From contig NZ_BONX01000007.1 in NCBI RefSeq assembly GCF_016862935.1, positions 1 through 64,000 on the forward strand: DNA of 64,000 nt, given 5' to 3'. The stretch comes from Plantactinospora mayteni (GTDB lineage: Bacteria; Actinomycetota; Actinomycetes; Mycobacteriales; Micromonosporaceae). Within the stretch, counting starts at the first letter, position 1; each line of letters begins with the position of its first letter. Shown here piece by piece: positions 9,801 through 16,668 of this stretch. The translations under genes were made by a program, and so were the position numbers. The notes beneath the pieces were generated by a model. It saw only the letters and a program-made list of their open reading frames with translations, was not told where the DNA came from and did no database searches.

Positions 9801-10417
9801 CGGCGTGGCAGTCCCTGCCGCTGACCGACGTCGCCCAACGTGTTCAACGATCGGCCTACCCCGACGCCTACGCCAAACACGAACCCAGAGCCACCGCGAT
9901 CATCACCGCCCTCACCAGCGGCTTTACCGCCTGCGACGACAGCGCGGTCTCGGCCGCCGGATGGACCCACCCGCTGCCCGGCCACCCCATCGTCTCCGGC
10001 TTCCGCACCACCGAGCGACCCGGCCACGACGGCATCGACATCACCGCCCCGAAGGGAACACCGATCCGGGCCGCCGCCACAGGCGTGGTCATCAAGGTCC
10101 GCTGCAACGCCAGCCTCAACGGCAAGCCCTACCCCTGCGACCACGACGGATCACCATCCGTGACCGGATGCGGCTACTACAGCGAAATCCAGACCGGCAG
10201 ACACGTCCACCGCTACTGCCACCAACTCGTCCAGCCCCACGTCACCGTCGGCCAGCACGTCACCGCCGGGCAAGTCATCGGCCTCGTCGGCACGTCCGGA
10301 CACTCATCCGGACCCCATCTCCACTGGGAGATACACGACGGCAACCCCGCCACACCCGACAACGCCATCGACCCCGCGGTGTTCCTCCGCAGCGTCGGCA
10401 TCACCCTCCCCTCTTGA
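6848..10417 (+). CDS. Large tyrosine recombinase (TnpB-like) fused in frame to lysozyme/M23 hydrolase
   Basis: The GTG at 6848 overlaps the previous stop by 8 bases. Residues 1 to about 790 form a large recombinase of the kind paired with smaller ones in Tn554-like elements. It has Arg in TGCRIEEALELT, Lys in APSKTERERVIPM, HDFRRLFATDLV, ALLGHLDLNTTRGYV with His and nucleophile Tyr, and the typical C-terminal cysteine cluster CGRPYGTGCAHEHACLRCPM. No stop follows. The frame passes a His/Pro-rich linker (about 800-828, QPQPPPPPPEP) and continues into a complete membrane-anchored lysozyme/M23 protein, 1,189 aa in all. The hydrolase also has its own ATG and ribosome binding site at 9332, so separate production is likely. 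Tn554's third gene (tnpC) is not seen. The fusion is read directly from sequence; whether a full-length fusion is made is unknown. Confidence 0.75.
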   Translation: MAELTSTGKVRRTLPVDLSLVDGSRYRRGRIVPEVPAPSSAAMPHGDLSRASEQQLVDLAEQVWAGPPRALAERRRDLRGLLRLLAGFDGDTWQQRWDGSGFVDGGLPREGLEPAPQARLIYAFRMLISLRVIRPRLGAVNRAHAASFAEMFRHAQRDPALDAYFAAVAASGSGKLAQATALFDIARVLAVFGIQLAQLTPAGLLAYSWQCRDSGTGLYRSGNRTSFSARLAWAVLAETGHFPPGTPPTINAAGQRGQLTVTELVDQYPIANRDVRQLLIDYLTRRELGMDHSTMRNLARMLAGLFWLKIEHLLPGTADLKIPDHVYEQWREAIRLREDGRERLSVDPILLAVRSFYLDLHTWSVSEPDRWAHWVAPCPISGRELAGSARRDRKRIERSQERTRSRQPLLPVLVAHVEGRLTHHQQLLTGATAAQPGQRFTVEGRAYERVWTDYDQQWKANDPTRARDLATGKIINVRLIEGACFWDWALVEVLRHTGCRIEEALELTQLSIRRYLRPNGETIGLLIVAPSKTERERVIPMSGELFAVIAAIIRRHQNATGSVPILPRYDYNERVHTDPMPFLFSRRHGHARQVLGQHQAVAMLARRCRDLSTTHPEFGHSRFTPHDFRRLFATDLVNNGLPIHIGAALLGHLDLNTTRGYVAVFDEDLVRHYQTFLTNRRALRPTEEYRPATDDEWREFETHFDKRKVELGNCGRPYGTGCAHEHACLRCPMLHVHPDALPRLDAIEADLHDRRARAEAEQWLGEIEGIDITLDHLRRKRAQTIRLTTGPTIAIGPPHEPCPAHRGDHDDHHPSPQPQPPPPPPEPAMTPLRIGVAAGLGGLLLLICTPVLLIGAVANACIPPTTATSAITTPSTDLNDLDARQAANAATIHQTSIQLKLPTRAAVIATATAIQESNLRNLANSNVPASLQQPHEGIGHDHDSVGLFQQRPLPPDGDGTWGTVAELMTPTTAATKFYQKMITITAWQSLPLTDVAQRVQRSAYPDAYAKHEPRATAIITALTSGFTACDDSAVSAAGWTHPLPGHPIVSGFRTTERPGHDGIDITAPKGTPIRAAATGVVIKVRCNASLNGKPYPCDHDGSPSVTGCGYYSEIQTGRHVHRYCHQLVQPHVTVGQHVTAGQVIGLVGTSGHSSGPHLHWEIHDGNPATPDNAIDPAVFLRSVGITLPS
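9332..10417 (+). CDS. Intact lysozyme-like/M23 hydrolase, paralogue of the disrupted gene (internal start)
   Basis: The ATG at 9332 follows GGAGCC and gives 361 aa, close to the 356 aa reconstituted for the interrupted gene. Domain order is the same: a membrane anchor (GLGGLLLLICTPVLLIGAVA), lysozyme-like domain (TATAIQESNLRNLANSNVP, DSVGLFQQRP), and M23 domain with PGHDGIDITAP, the HxxxYCH-like segment HVHRYCHQLV and the metal ligands GHSSGPHLHWE. The two proteins are clearly homologous but diverged (roughly half the residues identical by eye), so it is not a recent duplicate. It may replace the function lost when the element inserted. It overlaps the recombinase frame completely because no stop separates them. 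Confidence 0.75.
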   Translation: MTPLRIGVAAGLGGLLLLICTPVLLIGAVANACIPPTTATSAITTPSTDLNDLDARQAANAATIHQTSIQLKLPTRAAVIATATAIQESNLRNLANSNVPASLQQPHEGIGHDHDSVGLFQQRPLPPDGDGTWGTVAELMTPTTAATKFYQKMITITAWQSLPLTDVAQRVQRSAYPDAYAKHEPRATAIITALTSGFTACDDSAVSAAGWTHPLPGHPIVSGFRTTERPGHDGIDITAPKGTPIRAAATGVVIKVRCNASLNGKPYPCDHDGSPSVTGCGYYSEIQTGRHVHRYCHQLVQPHVTVGQHVTAGQVIGLVGTSGHSSGPHLHWEIHDGNPATPDNAIDPAVFLRSVGITLPS

Positions 10418-10937
10418 TGATGCTGTAGGTTCTCAATCTCGATGACACGTTCTCAAGATCACGTCGCTGTGGATGTCGCCTGCGACATGAACCGGTAAAG
10501 CGCCGGCCTAGCGCGGGCTCCACTTACGACGCGAGGTCGTAACGATCGACCGGCGTCGCAACTCACGCATCGACCTCCCCCAAACCTGCAGTTCAGGCGC
10601 GATTTGAGGCGATGCCGCGTCTCCTCAATCATCGTTGACGTGGGGCCGTGATCTAGCCGCGGTCGTGGCGTGGCGAGAGGTCCGATGACATGAATCGGGT
10701 CCGGATTCCGACACGGGATTGTCGTGGCACCTCAGACCCGATATGCAGGTTGTCCGACCGATCGATTGCTGCGGACTGCCGCCGACCAGGAGCGGGCCAC
10801 CGCGGCGCTGGCCGCCCAGATCCTTGACACACATATCCACCGAAAACGCTACCTCGGTCCGTCGCCTCCACCGGACGATCCGCACTGCATGCGCCCCCGT
10901 CGACGAACTATGCGGAACCGTAGGCGACAATGTACTA
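10418..10937. other. Non-coding gap after the recombinase-hydrolase gene
   Basis: No convincing gene is seen. The frame of the next gene stays open upstream to a TTG at 10719, but the early part is Arg/Pro-rich and looks non-coding. The region is less GC-rich than its surroundings. It probably holds the promoter of the HEPN-like gene, although no clear -35/-10 pair can be asserted. Confidence 0.4.
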
Positions 10938-11891
10938 GTGACCGCAGATGATCGACTGGTTTGCCTCTATGCGCTGCCTCAGTCCCTCCTCATCTCCGAG
11001 GAGATACTTGACGATACATACCAGGTCCGGATCGCTGGCAGGAGTGCCGTACTGCATCTGCCCATCCAGGCGCCCGATTCAGAGGACCTTGCAGCACCGG
11101 CCGTGCTGAGCACCGAGGAGCGAGTAGCGGATTTTCAGCCAAGGCAGGGCACCTGGGGAGCCGTGCTGCCCGGCGAGCCATTCACGAACGACGGCGCACA
11201 CCTGCAGACGGTAGTGATCATAATAGAGTGTCCTACGAGCGAGACGCAGTCGATCGCCGAGGACCTGCCTGACACGCTGGCTGAGTGGTTCAAGCGGCTT
11301 CGGGAATGGATTCGGGTGCTAGTGAATCAGCCCTTGCGACCCATTTCGCCGATTCATAACCGTGGACACGGACTTACGATTTTTCGCGAAGCCGGCACTG
11401 AAGTCCCGGAACGCATGTCATTCCGTCAGTCAATCCGATTGGTCCGCCGTGAACGCGAGACCTTATCGCGTGATCTCTGGACCGTCGCCCTGAAAGCCGT
11501 CTCGGCCAGCGAACTGCCAGCCCCCGCTCACACCTTTGTCGCTGATGCTCGTGAAGCCTTAGATGGTGGAGATCACCGAAGGGCAGTGCTCGATGCCGCG
11601 ACCGCTGCGGAACTTGCGCTAGCCCACCTGTTCGACGTCGCTCTGGGTGCCCTTGATACTGGCATCCGCGGAGCCATCCTCCGTGAACGCCGGACCCTCG
11701 GAAGCTTCATTGCCACGATCGCGAATGCCGGCATGTTGCCGCCGGGGGTGACGCAAGATGGGCTCTCCAACGGGCTGACGCGGGTTCGTAACATGGCGAT
11801 TCATAAAGGGCGACCACCAGGTCGCGATCAAGCGCAGACCGCTGTCGACATCGGAGCCGCTGTGGTCAGAGGCGTTTTTCCTCTCGGCTGA
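10938..11891 (+). CDS. HEPN-like protein of unknown function (cargo)
   Basis: The start is uncertain: GTG 10938 is the first start after which the codons look coding, but it lacks a clear ribosome binding site, and TTG 10719 is an in-frame alternative. From GTG the product has 317 aa. The C-terminal third is helical and contains ARDALDGGDHRRAVLDAATA-like helices (written here as ADAREALDGGDHRRAVLD) followed by LTRVRNMAIHKG, which fits the HEPN motif R-N-x-x-x-H. HEPN domains are commonly RNA-cleaving toxins or defence effectors. The N-terminal part (about 1-200) is beta-rich and unrecognised. Codon use is clearly less GC-biased than in neighbours, suggesting separate acquisition. The HEPN assignment is inference from one motif. 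Confidence 0.6.
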   Translation: MTADDRLVCLYALPQSLLISEEILDDTYQVRIAGRSAVLHLPIQAPDSEDLAAPAVLSTEERVADFQPRQGTWGAVLPGEPFTNDGAHLQTVVIIIECPTSETQSIAEDLPDTLAEWFKRLREWIRVLVNQPLRPISPIHNRGHGLTIFREAGTEVPERMSFRQSIRLVRRERETLSRDLWTVALKAVSASELPAPAHTFVADAREALDGGDHRRAVLDAATAAELALAHLFDVALGALDTGIRGAILRERRTLGSFIATIANAGMLPPGVTQDGLSNGLTRVRNMAIHKGRPPGRDQAQTAVDIGAAVVRGVFPLG

Positions 11892-11906
11892 GGGGTTCGG
11901 GCGTCG

Positions 11907-12344
11907 ATGGAAATTACGGAAGCGCTTGGCTGGTTCCCGACCTATGCCTTCTGCCGAGGAATCGGTATCCTGTGCACGACGCATTCACTCGGCACCGGCC
12001 CAGCGTCCGATTGGACGGACGGGTTCCGAGTCACGGTGACGAATCACGATCGCAGACGCCTGCCTGGACCCCTTGAAAAGTCGGCAATTACCTTCAAATC
12101 ATTGACAACACCAATTGAAACAAGTGCAACTCCCAACAGGAGTGCGTTTTTCGTCAAGGCAAATCGACCTGCCGGTGTGCTTATCGCCTGGCAGTCTTAC
12201 GAGATCCCAGGACGCCCTGAAATGCCGTGTCTCATTATGTTTGAAGGTGCACGAACCGCGAGAATGCGACAGACCGGGCCCAGCGGGTTTCGGCCCTGCC
12301 CGGCATCCTGGCGGCGGACGTGTTCGCCTACGCTGTGGAGCTGA
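11907..12344 (+). CDS. Possible small protein or remnant downstream of HEPN-like gene
   Basis: The ATG at 11907 lies 15 bases after the HEPN-like stop and GAGGGG precedes it. The 145-residue product has a plausible middle part (FRVTVTNHDRRRLPGPLEKS, VLIAWQSYEIPG) with low-GC codon use like the upstream gene, but the end (after about residue 125) becomes Arg/Cys/Pro-rich and looks like a run-on. It may be a truncated partner of the HEPN-like gene. I do not recognise it and am unsure that it is expressed. Confidence 0.35.
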   Translation: MEITEALGWFPTYAFCRGIGILCTTHSLGTGPASDWTDGFRVTVTNHDRRRLPGPLEKSAITFKSLTTPIETSATPNRSAFFVKANRPAGVLIAWQSYEIPGRPEMPCLIMFEGARTARMRQTGPSGFRPCPASWRRTCSPTLWS

Positions 12345-12402
12345 GCCTGTTGCCAGCGAGCGCAGCAAGGGTTGGCGCCGCTCTGGCGGGCCCGCGGCCG
12401 AT

Positions 12403-14988
12403 TTATCGTCTGTTGCTCGCCCGTCCCTGGTCGAGCAGTCGGACGGCCTGGTGCTGACGGTCCCGGTGTCCGGCGCGCCGGGCGTGAGCCAACGCGTACT
12501 GAAGGAACCGACGAGCCACGCGGGACTCGCGCTGGGCATCGAGCACACCCGCGACGATGAGGAGGTCGGTGGCGGACGCGTAGGGGTGTACGCGCAGGTA
12601 GTCGGCAAGCAAGGTTTCCCGCAGGCGCTCGACCAAGCCGTGCTGGTCGGCGACGGCCCGCACCGCAGTGGAGACGAGCCGGATCCAGCCGGTGACGTGA
12701 CTGGCCCGCCGTTTCCGGATCAGACGCTCCGCGTCCCGGGCCGCAACTTCCGCCGCCTCTGGGCGACCGGAGGCCAGCATTTCGAGAGCTCGCAAGCTGT
12801 ACATGTGGGCCAGGCCGACCCCGTCGCCGAGGTGATCGAAGGTATCCAGAGCCTCGTCGATGTACGGACCAGCCCGGTGTCCCTGTCCGAGCAGGAGGTA
12901 GGCCAGGGCCAGCGGCCGGAGCGTCCACGCCGTTTGCGGCGGTCTACTCAGGGGACGGGTGAGGCGCAGCGATTCTTCGAGGGGTGCGATCGCGGTGGCA
13001 GGACGGCCACTGCTGATCTCCTGCCAACCCCGGGTGTACAAGCAGTAGGAGATCTCGCTTGGGTCCCCTGACAGTCGCGCCGTTACCTCCGCCTGGGCGA
13101 GGTATCGGGAAGCCGCGTCTTCCTCGCCCATCGCGCACAGGATGTCGGCCAGTTGGCAGAGGTGGTTCGACTCCTCCAACGGTTCTCCAAGCCGTCGACT
13201 CAGTCGAATCGTCGCCGAATAGTGCCCGATTGCACCGCGCGAGCGTCCCCACTCTCCGTAGTTCATGGCGATAACGGAGTGCGCGTCACGTATTAAGCCG
13301 GAGTCCTCGGCCCGGCGCGCGGCGAGTAGCGCCGCCCGTCCGTGTTCCTCGGCCGCCCGGTGGTCGCCTTGGTAGCACCTGACGATGGCGAGCCATCTGT
13401 GCGTCTTGCTGGGCCCGGCCTCATCCCCCAGGGTCCCGTACTCCTGAAGTGCAATGCTGAGCCGCTGTTCGGCTACCTCGTAGTCGTCCTCTGTGTAGCC
13501 GAGGAGCGCGAACTGCAGGTGGCCTTCGGCCAGTAACGCCCGGTTGAGCCGGGCGATTCGGTGGCGTTGCTCCGGCGCGGTTACACAGTCGACGAGCCGG
13601 AGAATCTCTTCAAGATCCCGTCGTCGTCGCGCTTCGCTCAGTGCCTCGCGCCAACGGGGCACAATGTCGTAGTCGGCCGCCGCGAACCGATGGTAGCTTT
13701 CCTCGGCGAGGTCGCCCGTCCGATGGTGGTATTCGGCAGCGGCGCGGTGCAACTTTGACAACCGCAGCGGCTCCTGCCGCTCAAGGTGCATCAGCACGGC
13801 CGCCCGAACCATCCGGTGGACGTGGCGGTGACCTGCCAGGTCCGTGGCGGTCGTGGCGCGGACAAAGGAGTGCCAGCAGAATCGGTCCCACCAGTCGTCG
13901 GGCACGTCGATGCCGGACAGCTCCAAAAGATGCTGCACGAGTTCAAGAGTCAACTGCCGTGGAATCACCGCACAGTGGATTACCTGCCGCTGCACCGCCG
14001 GCAGCCGGGCGAGAAACACCTCGGGCAGCCACTGCTCGGTGGGTCGACTGTGTGCGACGCTCCGCAACCACTCCGCTGGCGGCTCACGCGATCCGAATCG
14101 TAGCGCGCATGCCTCGACCACCATGGCGGTCCAGAGCGGTACGCCGACGCACAGCTCGTGCACCGCCTCAGCAAAGGCCGGGTCTCGGTAGCCCTCGGCC
14201 ACGAGGTAACTAGCGGTCTCGGCGGGGGTCCACTCGGCAAGCTCCACTTGCTGGAACCAACTGTCTCGTCCGGGCAGCCGGTCTCGCCCGGCCAGTATGA
14301 CGCGCAGGCCTGGTGCCGCGCCGACAAGGTCCGGGAGGAACTCGTGCACGAACCACTGCGAGAGGCCCAGCGAGGGCTCGGCGACCAGCCGTTCTGTACC
14401 TGCATTATCCGTCTCGTCTGCCAGCCGCATCCGCTCGACGGTGTCGACGAGTAGCAGCACGCGTTGGCAGCCAGCCTCCCGCACTTGGTCGAGCAGGGCC
14501 CGGACCAGGGACCGCCGGTACGCCAGCAACGCCGCCGTCGGGATGCCAGGATCCGCGTAGACGTGGACGTGGGAATCCCTGACCTGCCCGCCCAACGAAG
14601 CCGACTGACTCACCCGGACGTCGGTCGTCGGCGTCAGGAAACCGCGGGCGGCGCGGGCGGCCCGCTCCTCGAAGGTACGCAGCCTTCTGTCACCCGCTTC
14701 GCCGCAGGATGACAGGAGCAGGCGGGCCAGGCTGAACAGCAGACCATCGTTCAGTGCGGACGACCCGCCCGCATTGGCCAGTGGAAGGTTCGTCGCCTCC
14801 AAGTCGAACAGCCGGACCTGCCACCCTCGCACCTGCGAGGCGATGTACCTCAGCAGGGCGGACTTTCCGATACCCGACTGCCCCCAAAAAGCCAGGACTC
14901 GGATGCTCGAACGGGATGAGAGGAGTTCGTCTAGCACCGCCAGTTCGCTGTCACGTCCGACGAATTGCCTTTCGTCCGCGGTGCTCAC
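12403..14988 (-). CDS. STAND-type ATPase with helical-repeat C-terminus
   Basis: The 861-residue product has a P-loop NTPase core with Walker A GQSGIGKSAL (residues 36-45) and Walker B RVLLLVDTVE (176-185), an AAA/STAND-type middle region (GLRVILAGRDRLPGRDSW) and a winged-helix-like part. A long C-terminal array of TPR-like helices follows (about 400-850; for example ALLAEGHLQFALLGYTEDDY and ALAYLLLGQGHRAGPYIDEA). There is no LuxR or SARP output domain, unlike many actinobacterial regulators of this size. STAND proteins sense a ligand through the repeats and oligomerise with ATP; many act in antiphage defence. ATG 14988 overlaps the stop of the two-TM gene by 4 bases (ATGA), so the proteins are coupled. 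A defence role is inference. Confidence 0.75.
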   Translation of the reverse strand: MSTADERQFVGRDSELAVLDELLSSRSSIRVLAFWGQSGIGKSALLRYIASQVRGWQVRLFDLEATNLPLANAGGSSALNDGLLFSLARLLLSSCGEAGDRRLRTFEERAARAARGFLTPTTDVRVSQSASLGGQVRDSHVHVYADPGIPTAALLAYRRSLVRALLDQVREAGCQRVLLLVDTVERMRLADETDNAGTERLVAEPSLGLSQWFVHEFLPDLVGAAPGLRVILAGRDRLPGRDSWFQQVELAEWTPAETASYLVAEGYRDPAFAEAVHELCVGVPLWTAMVVEACALRFGSREPPAEWLRSVAHSRPTEQWLPEVFLARLPAVQRQVIHCAVIPRQLTLELVQHLLELSGIDVPDDWWDRFCWHSFVRATTATDLAGHRHVHRMVRAAVLMHLERQEPLRLSKLHRAAAEYHHRTGDLAEESYHRFAAADYDIVPRWREALSEARRRRDLEEILRLVDCVTAPEQRHRIARLNRALLAEGHLQFALLGYTEDDYEVAEQRLSIALQEYGTLGDEAGPSKTHRWLAIVRCYQGDHRAAEEHGRAALLAARRAEDSGLIRDAHSVIAMNYGEWGRSRGAIGHYSATIRLSRRLGEPLEESNHLCQLADILCAMGEEDAASRYLAQAEVTARLSGDPSEISYCLYTRGWQEISSGRPATAIAPLEESLRLTRPLSRPPQTAWTLRPLALAYLLLGQGHRAGPYIDEALDTFDHLGDGVGLAHMYSLRALEMLASGRPEAAEVAARDAERLIRKRRASHVTGWIRLVSTAVRAVADQHGLVERLRETLLADYLRVHPYASATDLLIVAGVLDAQRESRVARRFLQYALAHARRAGHRDRQHQAVRLLDQGRASNRR

Positions 14989-15377
14989 TCTGCGCTGATC
15001 TTTCCGCCCCGGATCTTCCCCTTGCGAGCCGCTCGACGGACCTCGGCGTTCTTCGCCGTCGTGTGTACGTCCTGAATTTCACCGCGCCGCCCGACCCGCT
15101 CGGCGACGGTCGCACCATCGGCGGCCTCAACGACGCTACCCACGATGGCACCGCCCCGGGCGTCCTGTGTAACGACCGTCCTGCCAGCCACGGAGTTGGT
15201 ACCGCCCGCCGACAGCGCTGCCAGCACCGCACCCGCGAGCACCAGGCCGACCAACGCCACCGCCAGGACCCAGCTCCAGCTAGCGGTGACAAGGTTGGTA
15301 ACGACGCCAACGGCTGCGGCTGCGACGGCCCCGATGGCCGCCGTGATCGACCGGGCTAGCGGCCAGTTCCGCATCAC
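14985..15377 (-). CDS. Two-TM small protein coupled to STAND ATPase (putative effector)
   Basis: The 130-aa product has two hydrophobic segments (about residues 12-30, ITAAIGAVAAAAVGVVTNLV, and 36-55, WVLAVALVGLVLAGAVLAAL). A Gly/Val-rich stretch follows (about 69-88, VTQDARGGAIVGSVVEAADG), then a basic tail with AARKGKIRGGKISAE. Its stop overlaps the ATPase start by 4 bases, so it is the first gene of a two-gene operon reading away from the right end of the nested element. The Gly/Val motif resembles a segment inside the ATPase (SQSASLGGQVRDSHVHVYAD, residues 127-146). A membrane-acting effector controlled by the ATPase is a reasonable model, but it is inference; a membrane receptor or anchor is the alternative. 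Confidence 0.65.
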   Translation of the reverse strand: MMRNWPLARSITAAIGAVAAAAVGVVTNLVTASWSWVLAVALVGLVLAGAVLAALSAGGTNSVAGRTVVTQDARGGAIVGSVVEAADGATVAERVGRRGEIQDVHTTAKNAEVRRAARKGKIRGGKISAE

Positions 15378-15494
15378 GACCTCTCTTCGTCCTGCCGTCC
15401 ACGGTAAGGCACGGATCCAAGGTAGTAATCAGATGATCGCCTGGTTTGGGTGCCACTCTGGCGGCCGGTCGCTGACCTGCCATGCACGCACATA

Positions 15495-15504
15495 GTGCAG
15501 AGAA
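15495..15504 (-). repeat. Right end motif of nested element
   Basis: GTGCAGAGAA is the inverted partner (8 of 10) of 5565-5574 and directly precedes GGCTGG at 15505-15510. The pair GGCATG (left) and GGCTGG (right) looks like two versions of a 6-base crossover core, as in elements that carry donor-site bases at one end. Confidence 0.55.
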
Positions 15505-15507
15505 GGC

Positions 15508-15741
15508 TGGTACGTGGACATCGGGCATCCGGGAGGGATCACCACACGGTACTGCCACATGCAGACCGAACCGTACGTGAAGGTCGGTGATCCGGTGATC
15601 GCCGGACAGCCGATCGGCGAGGTCGGCTCCACCGGACACTCCAGCGGTCCCCACCTCCACTACGAGGTTCATGTCAACGGCGGGCCGGTGGACCCGGAGG
15701 GCTGGATGCGCGCTCACGGGGCGGCGCTCGGTCAACCCTGA
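15508..15741 (+). pseudogene. Lysozyme-like/M23 hydrolase, 3' part of the split gene
   Basis: These 77 codons plus TGA complete the gene broken at 5561. They begin W-Y-V-D-I-G and contain ITTRYCHMQTEPYVKVGDPV and the M23 metal-binding motif GSTGHSSGPHLHYEVH. The piece has no ribosome binding site of its own; the GTG at 15514 is only an in-frame valine codon. Fusing it to the left piece gives 356 aa, close to the 361 aa of the intact paralogue in the insertion. It should be silent unless the nested element excises. Confidence 0.85.
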
Positions 15742-16208
15742 CGGTGACAGCCATCGTTGTCGGCCAGCCCTGAAGACAACCTCAGCGATGCCCCCGCAGG
15801 TGACGCACGGGCAGCCGAATGTTCAGCAGGGTCGCCCAGTACCGCTGCCAGAGGCTGTGCCCTTCCCGGCCGCGCTCGGCAGGCACATCCCGAGCGGTGT
15901 ACCCGCCGATCAGCCGTCGCCAATACCGCCTGTCCAGCGGGCCATCGCTGATCACTCCTCGGACCGTGTCGCGCGGTCGGCGCTCGCACCGTTGTGAAGC
16001 GGAACGGGCGCCGTCGCTGGCGACGACCGGCAGTGTCCTCCGCCGCTCTCAGGACAACCCGCTGCGCGGTAGGCGCCCGGGCTGCTGCGGCCGGTGGCTG
16101 GTCGGGATGCGGTCCTCCGCCGGCCTTGACAACCGGGGCGGATGGAGCGGCGATGCCAGCCGCCGCACCACAACGGCGGCACGCCTATCACCTGTCCGGG
16201 GAGCGATC
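15742..16208. other. Gap between split hydrolase and next element gene
   Basis: No open frame here shows convincing coding bias or a recognisable domain; the overlapping frames are Arg/Pro-rich shadows. The last bases contain GGGGAGCG, the ribosome binding site of the next gene. Confidence 0.45.
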
Positions 16209-16532
16209 ATGACCGTCACGCCCGACCCCACCCCGTTGCCCACCGTGGCCGACCGCGCCGACGCCGTCGCCACCGACCTGCGCCGATTGGCAACCAGCGA
16301 CGGCGCACCCTCGACCCGCGATCTGATCGACCTCGCCGCAGCCACCGCCGCGATCACCGTGACCCTGCTGGAGACGGCACTCCCGTCGGTGGACCACGAC
16401 GAGCCCGGCACCGGTGAGGCGTTCGAGCGCGCCGCCGAGTTGGGCGACGACGCCCGCCGGCACCTGGTCACCGCGTTCCACCTCGTTGCGGGCGTGCACG
16501 GCATCGTCAGCGTCCGCCCATCGACGACCTGA
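16209..16532 (+). CDS. Small helical protein of the integrative element (107 aa)
   Basis: The ATG at 16209 has GGGGAGCG just upstream; the frame is open further upstream but without coding character. The product begins TVTPDPTPLPTVADRADAVA and is predicted all-helical, with acidic segments (PSVDHDEPGTGEAFERAAEL) and a C-terminal HLVTAFHLVAGVHGIVSV stretch that is amphipathic rather than membrane-spanning. I do not recognise the family. It precedes the ComM-like ATPase gene and is separated from it by a 12-bp perfect hairpin. The function is unknown. Confidence 0.65.
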   Translation: MTVTPDPTPLPTVADRADAVATDLRRLATSDGAPSTRDLIDLAAATAAITVTLLETALPSVDHDEPGTGEAFERAAELGDDARRHLVTAFHLVAGVHGIVSVRPSTT

Positions 16533-16613
16533 CCGCCCGAGTCAGGTTTCCCCGCCCTGCCCGCCCGCGCCGCGGGCGCCCTTCGCGGAGGCGGGGTCAA
16601 TCCCTATCCCTGT

Positions 16614-16643
16614 GCGCCTCGCCGCTGTCGTGCGGCGAGGCGC
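16614..16643 (+). terminator. Perfect 12-bp hairpin before the ComM-like gene
   Basis: GCGCCTCGCCGC (16614-16625) and GCGGCGAGGCGC (16632-16643) pair over a 6-base loop. It ends 8 bases before GAAGGAG of the leader ORF, so it could be a terminator or an attenuator controlling the ATPase gene. Confidence 0.6.
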
Positions 16644-16668
16644 CTGTTCGTGAAGGAGCAACCAACCC

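Larger units (their letters stand above)
5562..15507. mobile_element. 9.95-kb Tn554-like element nested in the hydrolase gene
   Basis: The limits come from the interrupted gene: joining 5561 to 15508 gives the codons K-G-C-G-W-Y-V-D-I-G in frame, matching the layout of the intact paralogue inside the element (G-C-G-Y-Y-S-E-I). Both junctions share GGC (5559-5561 and 15505-15507), so the exact cut may slide by three bases. Contents: two overlapping tyrosine recombinases, the second fused to a hydrolase, then a HEPN-like gene, a weak ORF, and a divergent STAND ATPase with a two-TM partner. There is no long target duplication or long terminal inverted repeat, as in Tn554-type elements that use tyrosine recombinases. 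Element identity is firm; the Tn554 affinity is inferred from the tandem recombinase layout. Confidence 0.85.
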
